Below, one piece after another: positions 39,656 through 45,995 of a stretch of 45,995 nt of DNA. Position 1 is the first letter of the stretch; each line of letters starts with the position of its first letter. The notes under the pieces are model-generated. The model was not told the DNA's origin, did no database searches, and saw only the letters and a program-made list of their open reading frames with translations. The translations under genes and the position numbers were made by a program. This DNA is from a virus. Location: IMG/VR virus record IMGVR_UViG_3300042554_002704, positions 1 to 45,995 of that record; one strand, given 5' to 3'.

Positions 39656-42600
39656 TTATATTAATCGATAGGTTGTTTTTACTGTCCAGGTTCCTGTTGA
39701 AGGTCCGGCAAGAAGTCTTGCGTTTGCACCGCTTAGATCAACGCTCATAGTTACGGCCGAAGTATCTCCGATGTCAAGGGTTGAATTATCGGTAAATTGT
39801 ACGCTAGCACCATTCCACACCGACATTACCGTACCTGCTCTTGCATTTGATCCTGATGAAATCGTGTAATCAAAGAATCCTGCTCTATATGATCCTGTAG
39901 CTACGGTTACTATAGCCGTATTACCGGTTGCTGATCCTCCTTGGGCTGCATAGAGGGATGATGATAAGAATAATGAACCTGTGATGGTAGTGTTACCGTT
40001 GACGTCAAGTGTGGTTCCTGGTGTCGTAGTGTTTATACCAACATTACCTGCTGATGTAATACGTACTGCTTCTGAAGGAGTAGTATCAGTTTTACGAATG
40101 TCAAAAGCCAGTCCCCCTGAAAGAACGTTTACGCTATCTGTAAATGCCCTTAATATCGCTACTTCTTTACCTGTTCCAACAGTGTCAGTTAGATTAAGTG
40201 CAACGCTTGCTGCTTTTGTTGTATTTGATGCAGTAGAAGTATTTGCAAAACTTGCTACAATTACGTTAGTAGTTGAGGTGTCTCTAGTATCTAGTTTGTA
40301 GCCTGGTGTCTGTGTGTTTATCCCTACATTACCATCGTTTGCAATACGCATTTTTTCTGTAAGACCTACTCCAGACCGAAATGTTTTAAATGTTAAATCA
40401 GCATTACCATTACCTGCATTAACATTTACTGTAGAAATTTCGGCTCCACCTACTGTAACACTTGCTCCAGCATCAACAGAAAATTTAATTGTTGCTTCAT
40501 TATTTAAAGTAGATGTGGCATTGTTGTCAATATACAAAATTGCTTTTCCACCAGCATTTGATTGTGCAATATGAAGTAATGATTCAGGGGAAGTCGTACC
40601 TATACCTACAAAACCATTACTTCCACTAATAGTCATTCTAACTGTACCATTAGTTTCAAGTGCTAGGTTTTGTGCATCATTAGTACCTAATAGGGCTTGT
40701 GTACCAAATGAATTACCGTTTTGTACAAAGGCATTTGCTACGAAAGAAGCCGTTGTTGCAAACGAAGCAGTTACTGCATTCAATGCCCAACTTGAGGTAC
40801 CAAATAGACTACCTGTTAGGTTATTGATAGTAGTAGGCCCTACAACGTTTAATGATCCACTGATAACCTGAGATCCGGTCAGTGCATTCGATCCTGTAGT
40901 TAAATACTTTCCTTCAATAGTTGTCAATCTAGTACTGATAGATCCAGATGCAGCAGAATAACTGCTAGAAACCAGGGCAAATGAAGCAGACGCTGTTGTA
41001 AGAGTAGATGCTGTAGCCTCTAGATTGGTAGCCCTTCCTGCAATTGATGCCGAGAATGTGTTATAAGATCCAGTGGTAACTACAGCTTCACCATTTACTG
41101 CCAAGCTTCCGGTAATTGTAACTGAACCGGTAAACTGATGTGTGTTGGTAAGTAGAGAGCCAAATCTAGTAGAACCAGTAATAAAGCTTACAGAAGAAGT
41201 AACAGTCTGTACTACTAGGGTTTGTGCCGTTAGTGTACCGTTAACAAGCAAGTTAGAGGCTGTAGCATTCTGACGAATTACAAAGTTATCTGCCGAACTT
41301 GCAGTTGCTGCAAAGGATGCCGATATCGCATTTAGTACATAAGAGGCACTGGTTGCAGATGAGGCGAAGGATGCAGTAGTTGCAAACGAAGAAGATACTG
41401 CCTGTAGTACGTAAGAGGCGGTAGCTGCACTTATTGCTCTAGAAGCAGTAGTAGCGAATGAGGCAGTAGTAGCAAACGATGCACTAGTGGCAAACGAAGA
41501 AGATACTGCATTCAAGACATAGCTTGCTGTCAAAGCACTAGATGCAAACGATGCTGTAGTTGCAAACGAAGAAGATACTGCGTTTAAGACGTAGCTTGCT
41601 GTTACTGCATTCAACGCCCAGCTTGAGGTACCAAATAGACTACCGGTCAAGTTAGTAGCTGTAAGAGGTCCTACTACTGTTGCACTTCCGCTAATATTAA
41701 ATGATCCGGTTACATTATGTCTGTCGGTAGTAAGATTACCGATAGTTACTCCTGTACTAGTTACTTGAAGTTCATTTACACTAGAAGGAGCTACAGTCAG
41801 TGATCCTGTAATAGTTACGTTTTGATTTAGCGGATTTACAGAACTTGCAGTAGATGCAAACGATGCACTAGTAACAAATGAAGCTGTTGTAGCAAATGAC
41901 GCACTAGTAACGAACGAGGCTGTAGTGGCAAACGATGCACTAGTTGCGTTATTTGCAAACGATGCCGTTCCGAGTAGACTACCGGTAACTCCACCGAAGA
42001 TGTTAACGCTGCCACTCACCAATAGGCTTCCGGTCATTGTTACCGAGCCTGTGAATTGATGTCTGTCAGTCAACAAATTACCGAACCTGCTTGATCCGGT
42101 TATGAAGGCTGTAGATGCAGTTAGAGCACTTCTTACCAAGAAGCTATCGGCTGAACTTGCTGTAGCGGCAAAAGAAGCGCTAGTAACAAACGATGCAGTA
42201 GTTGCAAAAGAAGCGCTAGTAACAAACGATGCGCTTACAGCATTCAGTACATAAGAAGCGGTAGTAGCGAAAGATGCTGATGTTACAAAAGAAGCAGATA
42301 CAGCGTTTAATACATAACTGGCTGTATTAGCGAAAGATGCGCTAGTAACGAATGATGCTGATACTGCGTTTAGAACATAAGAGGCAGTCTGAGCAAACGA
42401 AGCACTTGTTACAAATGATGCTGATACAGCGTTCAATACGTAACTTGCAGTTACTGCATTTAAAGCCCAGCTAGATGTTCCGAAAAGACTAGCTGTAACT
42501 CCTTGGGTAGCTACAATACTTCCGGTCACTACTAGTGATCCAGTTATTACCTGAGATCCAGATATTATGTTGGAACCGGTAGTTAAATACTTGCCTTCAA

Positions 42601-45600
42601 TTGTTGTTAGTCTTGTACTGATTGAACCAGAAGCGCTTGAATAGCTGCTTGATACTGTAGCAAAACTAGCAGAAGCAGTAGTCAGGGTAGATGCTGTAGT
42701 CTCTAGGTTAGTTGCACGTCCTGCAATCGATGCCGAGAACGTATTGTAAGATCCAGTAGTAACTACAGCTTCGCCGTTTACGGCAAGGCTTCCGGTAATA
42801 GTAACTGAACCAGTGAATTGATGAGTATTTGTAAGTAAGGTTCCAAATCTCGTTGAACCAGTTACAAAATCTACCGAGGACGTAACGGTTTGTACGACTA
42901 AGGTCTGTGCCGTAATCGTGCCGTTAACGAGTAGATTAGATGCTGTCGCATTTTGCCTGATTAAGAAACTATCGGCCGAGCTTGCCGTAGCAGCATATGA
43001 AGCCGATATTGCATTTAACACATAGCTTGCCGTAGTAACAAATGAGGCGGTTATAGCAAAGGACGCACTTGTTGCAAACGATGCGCTAGTGGCAAACGAG
43101 GCTGTAGTGGCAAAAGATGAGGTTGTTGCAAATGATGCGCTAGTAGCGAAAGATGAGGTTCCAAATAAGCTGCCGGTAACTCCTGCTGAAACGTTTATAC
43201 TTCCAGTTACCGTGAGACTGCCTGTTATAGTACTTGAGCCGGATACGATATCTATTCCTATTACCCGGAAGCTGCTAGATACTGCCGTTGAGCCGGTAAT
43301 ATTTGTTATACCTGTCAGTATGTTTGAGCCGGATAATGTTGTACTACCGCTCATGACAAGACTGCCGGTCATTGTTACTGACCCTGTAAACTGGTGTCTG
43401 TCGGTTAGTAAGCCGCCGAATCTAGAAGATTGTGAAATAAATATAAGAGATCCTGATATACCGGCACCGACTACGTTTAAGCTACCGCTTATACTAGCTG
43501 AGCCTGTAATGAGAAGGCTACTCGATATAATAGTTGAACCGGTAATATTCGTTATTCCAGTGATAATATTTGAGCCAGAAAGCGTCGTACTACCGCTTAC
43601 TAGTAGGCTACCGGTCATTGTTACTGACCCTGTAAACTGATGTCTGTCTGTTAGCAGACCACCAAATCTTGTAGATTGTGATACGAATATGCTAGATCCG
43701 GAAATACCGGCACCGGTTACATTCAAGCTACCGGTCATTGTTACTGACCCTGTAAACTGATGTCTGTCTGTTAGCAGACCACCAAATCTTGTAGATTGTG
43801 AAATGAAAATGCCTGAGCCTGAGATACCGGCCCCTACCACGTTCAAGCTACCGCTTATTGCAGTTGAACCGGTAATCAAGAGGCTGCCGGAAATAATAGT
43901 GGAACCTGTAATATTTGTTATACCGGTAATGATATTTGATCCGGATAGTATTGTACTACCGCTTACAGATAAACTACTACTGATATTAAACGATCCGGTT
44001 ACATTATGCCTGTCAGTGGTGAGATTGCCTATAGTTACCCCTGTACTAGTTACTATAAGTTCATTTACGTTAGAAGGAGCAACCGTTAATGATCCTGTAA
44101 TGATCACATTCTGGTTTAGCTGATTTACTGAACTTGCAGTAGCAGCAAAAGAAGCACTAGTTGCAAAAGAAGATGTAGTTGTAAAGGAAGCACTAGTTGC
44201 AAAAGAAGACGTAGTGGCAAACGATGCTGATACGGCATTAAGTACGTATGATGCAGTTGATGCGTTATCTGCATAACTAGCTGTTCCGAGTAATGACCCT
44301 GTAATACCTCCGGATACTGCTATAGATCCGGTTACTATCAAACTACCGGAAATAATAGCGCTTCCTGTATACGGGAAAGTGGTACTACCTCCGACTGCAA
44401 TCGTAATCACATTACCGGAGGTATCAACTGCAAGGCTAGCAGCAGCGGAGCCTGGGAATGCACCTGAGCCTGTATACCGATTAAATGATACTTGACCACT
44501 ATGTAGGTTGACGCTCACAAATTCTGCATCACTACTAGCATTAGTACCTCTTAATATTCTAAATTTATCTTGATAGGTATCTACCATTGAAGCTGAGGTA
44601 TACAATCCTCCGCTTGCCTGTAATAATACCTGACCGCCCTCACCTGCTCCGCCTGCTGGTGAAGGACCTAACACTAATGTATTTTCGGTAGATCCTAATG
44701 AGGAAGTACCTACAGTTAAATAATTTGTTATTACTACACTTTGGTTCAGTGTATTAACTGAGGAGGCTGTCGATGCAAATGACGCACTAGTTACAAAAGA
44801 GGCTGTTGTAGCAAAAGATGCACTAAGGGTAAATGACGCCGTAGTTGCAAAAGATGCGCTGGTTGCGAACGATGCTGATACGGCATTTAAAACATAGCTA
44901 GCAGTTGTGGCGTTTGATGCCCAACTAGCTGTACCTATTAAAGTACCGGTAAATGATCCAGTATAAGAACCGGTCCTAAATGATCCGCTCAATGCTGCAT
45001 AGCTTGAACTAACTACTGCAAAGCTGGCAGATGCTGTAGTTAATGTAGAGGCTGTACTTTCGAGATTAGTAACACGTGTTGAAAGTGACCCAGAAGCTGT
45101 AGAATATGAAGCGCTAACTGCGGCAAAGGATGCACTAGCAGTTGTAAGGGCGGAAGCGGTAGATTCTAGGTTAGTTAACCGTACGCTATTACTACCTGAC
45201 TGTGAAGCAAAGCTCGCTGAAGCATTCTCAAGGGTTGTTACTCTTGTACTGAGAGATCCTGAAGCGCTAGAATAACTACTTGAAACTAGGGCAAATGATG
45301 CACTAGCGGTTGTTAGTGTTGATGCAGTAGATTCGAGGTTTGTTGCACGGCCTGCAATCGAAGCAGAGAAGGTATTGTAGGAGCTTGTAGTAACTACAGC
45401 TTCCCCGTTTACGGCTAGGCTTCCAGTAATTGTTACAGATCCTGTAAACTGGTGAGTATTTGTAAGTAGTGATCCAAATCTCGTAGATCCTGTAATGAAG
45501 CTTACAGAAGAAGTAACAGTTTGGACTACTAATGTTTGTGCTGTAAGGGTACCGTTTACTAATAGGTTTGAAGCAGTAGCATTCTGTCTGATTAAGAAAT

Positions 45601-45995
45601 TATCAGCAGAGCTAGCTGTAGCTGCAAACGATGCACTTACGGCGTTTAGGACATAAGAAGCTGTTTGTGCGAGCGAGGCACTAGTTGCAAATGATGCACT
45701 AGTTACGAATGATGCAGATACTGCGTTGAGTACATAAGAGGCTGTAGCAGCACTTGTTGCTCTAGAAGCTGATGTGGCAAACGATGCGCTGGTTGCGAAA
45801 GAAGATGTTGTTGCAAACGATGCGCTGGTTACGAACGAAGCCGTTACTGCATTAAGAGCCCAGCTAGATGTTCCGAAAAGACTAGCTGTAACTCCCTGTG
45901 TTGCTGTAATACTACCTGTTACTATCAAGGATCCTGTGATTGTTTGAGATCCTGACATTACGTTAGATCCTGTTGTAAGATACTTACCTTCGATG
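39656..45995 (-). CDS. Giant repetitive tail fibre protein, 5' end outside the window
   Basis: At least 2100 aa are present. The in-frame Met at 45958 is internal, because the frame stays open to the window edge and encodes IEGKYLTTGSN, a string repeated inside the protein. The sequence is built from short TGS/TAS repeats (for example TASYVLNAVSASFATSASF and HQFTGSVTMTGSL) predicted to form a long beta-structured trimeric shaft. A ~120-residue module with LLVNGTLTAQTLVVQTVTSS occurs three times. The last ~450 residues change to less repetitive fibre text (GNVGINTTTPGTTLDVNGNT) and end VKTTYRLI, without an S74 domain. It is likely the long tail fibre shaft carrying or contacting the propeller adhesins. 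Confidence 0.82.
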   Translation of the reverse strand, partial: IEGKYLTTGSNVMSGSQTITGSLIVTGSITATQGVTASLFGTSSWALNAVTASFVTSASFATTSSFATSASFATSASRATSAATASYVLNAVSASFVTSASFATSASLAQTASYVLNAVSASFAATASSADNFLIRQNATASNLLVNGTLTAQTLVVQTVTSSVSFITGSTRFGSLLTNTHQFTGSVTITGSLAVNGEAVVTTSSYNTFSASIAGRATNLESTASTLTTASASFALVSSSYSSASGSLSTRVTTLENASASFASQSGSNSVRLTNLESTASALTTASASFAAVSASYSTASGSLSTRVTNLESTASTLTTASASFAVVSSSYAALSGSFRTGSYTGSFTGTLIGTASWASNATTASYVLNAVSASFATSASFATTASFTLSASFATTASFVTSASFASTASSVNTLNQSVVITNYLTVGTSSLGSTENTLVLGPSPAGGAGEGGQVLLQASGGLYTSASMVDTYQDKFRILRGTNASSDAEFVSVNLHSGQVSFNRYTGSGAFPGSAAASLAVDTSGNVITIAVGGSTTFPYTGSAIISGSLIVTGSIAVSGGITGSLLGTASYADNASTASYVLNAVSASFATTSSFATSASFTTTSSFATSASFAATASSVNQLNQNVIITGSLTVAPSNVNELIVTSTGVTIGNLTTDRHNVTGSFNISSSLSVSGSTILSGSNIITGITNITGSTIISGSLLITGSTAISGSLNVVGAGISGSGIFISQSTRFGGLLTDRHQFTGSVTMTGSLNVTGAGISGSSIFVSQSTRFGGLLTDRHQFTGSVTMTGSLLVSGSTTLSGSNIITGITNITGSTIISSSLLITGSASISGSLNVVGAGISGSLIFISQSSRFGGLLTDRHQFTGSVTMTGSLVMSGSTTLSGSNILTGITNITGSTAVSSSFRVIGIDIVSGSSTITGSLTVTGSINVSAGVTGSLFGTSSFATSASFATTSSFATTASFATSASFATSASFAITASFVTTASYVLNAISASYAATASSADSFLIRQNATASNLLVNGTITAQTLVVQTVTSSVDFVTGSTRFGTLLTNTHQFTGSVTITGSLAVNGEAVVTTGSYNTFSASIAGRATNLETTASTLTTASASFATVSSSYSSASGSISTRLTTIEGKYLTTGSNIISGSQVITGSLVVTGSIVATQGVTASLFGTSSWALNAVTASYVLNAVSASFVTSASFAQTASYVLNAVSASFVTSASFANTASYVLNAVSASFVTSASFATTASYVLNAVSASFVTSASFATTASFVTSASFAATASSADSFLVRSALTASTAFITGSSRFGNLLTDRHQFTGSVTMTGSLLVSGSVNIFGGVTGSLLGTASFANNATSASFATTASFVTSASFATTASFVTSASFASTASSVNPLNQNVTITGSLTVAPSSVNELQVTSTGVTIGNLTTDRHNVTGSFNISGSATVVGPLTATNLTGSLFGTSSWALNAVTASYVLNAVSSSFATTASFASSALTASYVLNAVSSSFATSASFATTASFATTASRAISAATASYVLQAVSSSFATTASFASSATSASYVLNAISASFAATASSADNFVIRQNATASNLLVNGTLTAQTLVVQTVTSSVSFITGSTRFGSLLTNTHQFTGSVTITGSLAVNGEAVVTTGSYNTFSASIAGRATNLEATASTLTTASASFALVSSSYSAASGSISTRLTTIEGKYLTTGSNALTGSQVISGSLNVVGPTTINNLTGSLFGTSSWALNAVTASFATTASFVANAFVQNGNSFGTQALLGTNDAQNLALETNGTVRMTISGSNGFVGIGTTSPESLLHIAQSNAGGKAILYIDNNATSTLNNEATIKFSVDAGASVTVGGAEISTVNVNAGNGNADLTFKTFRSGVGLTEKMRIANDGNVGINTQTPGYKLDTRDTSTTNVIVASFANTSTASNTTKAASVALNLTDTVGTGKEVAILRAFTDSVNVLSGGLAFDIRKTDTTPSEAVRITSAGNVGINTTTPGTTLDVNGNTTITGSLFLSSSLYAAQGGSATGNTAIVTVATGSYRAGFFDYTISSGSNARAGTVMSVWNGASVQFTDNSTLDIGDTSAVTMSVDLSGANARLLAGPSTGTWTVKTTYRLI
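43607..43801 (-). repeat. 75-bp exact direct repeat with 120-bp period in the giant fibre
   Basis: 43607-43681 and 43727-43801 are identical, encoding the RFGGLLTDRHQFTGSVTMTG motif twice. It is a recent tandem duplication of a 40-residue shaft unit. Confidence 0.88.

Noticed and set aside
39656-45958. Fibre starting at the Met at 45958
   Set aside because: The frame continues to the window edge and encodes a repeat unit also found internally, so this Met is internal.
39656-45995. Regular short repeats resembling a CRISPR array
   Set aside because: Repeats are coding, in one open frame, with no unique spacers of constant length and no cas genes.

Overview
The window is part of the genome of a tailed, contractile (myovirus-type) bacteriophage related to the T4 superfamily. 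The evidence is a clear set of T4-type proteins: pyrimidine-dimer glycosylase (denV), UvsX recombinase, gp32 single-strand-binding protein, tail sheath, gp19-type tail tube, a gp53-like wedge protein and a gp26/gp51-family assembly protein. Every gene I accept lies on the minus strand, so transcription runs from high to low coordinates. Base composition is moderately AT-rich. Almost no start codon has a Shine-Dalgarno sequence; starts sit in AT-rich contexts and nine of them share GTTATG. That, together with a family A DNA polymerase in a T4-like setting (from memory also reported in Rhodothermus phage RM378), makes a Bacteroidota-type, probably aquatic, host plausible. This is inference. No capsid, terminase, tRNA or lysis gene is visible.

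Layout in transcription order. (1) 45995-39656: a very long low-complexity tail fibre, cut by the window edge. (2) 39645-30507: a 57-aa protein, then three large adhesins made of six-bladed Kelch-like propellers (3, 3 and 2 propellers), each with a C-terminal S74 intramolecular chaperone. (3) 30475-25380: two small or structural proteins of unknown role, five consecutive 2-oxoglutarate/Fe(II) oxygenases, and a GT-B/GT9-like glycosyltransferase. (4) 25346-22428: three further adhesins, one propeller each and no chaperone. (5) 22381-20287: an overlapping gene set with a sulfotransferase, an APS-kinase-like enzyme, an HxGH nucleotidyltransferase, a 77-aa protein and a DUF2061-like membrane protein. 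(6) 20212-5004: the tail module, with small proteins, sheath, a 240-aa protein, tube, terminator, a membrane protein, the tail assembly chaperone with a probable frameshift extension, tape measure, and baseplate/hub proteins including a 1473-aa protein with an M23 peptidase-like end. (7) 4949-1: replication and repair, with a compact family A polymerase, an HNH homing endonuclease, an unknown protein, gp32, UvsX, DenV and the start of a 5'-3' exonuclease.

The most interesting region is 20287-39421. Predicted protein- or glycan-modifying enzymes (sulfation, hydroxylation, glycosyl transfer) lie between two groups of repeat adhesins that together contain 66 propeller blades. Most blades carry the string TEEY followed by D or N and G, a tyrosine in an acidic setting. 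I propose, as a hypothesis only, that the phage carries its own cassette for modifying its adhesins or the host surface. Other points worth checking are a probable +1/-2 programmed frameshift in the tail assembly chaperone, a polymerase whose proofreading motif looks lost, and a recurring ATATTTATA element upstream of late genes.
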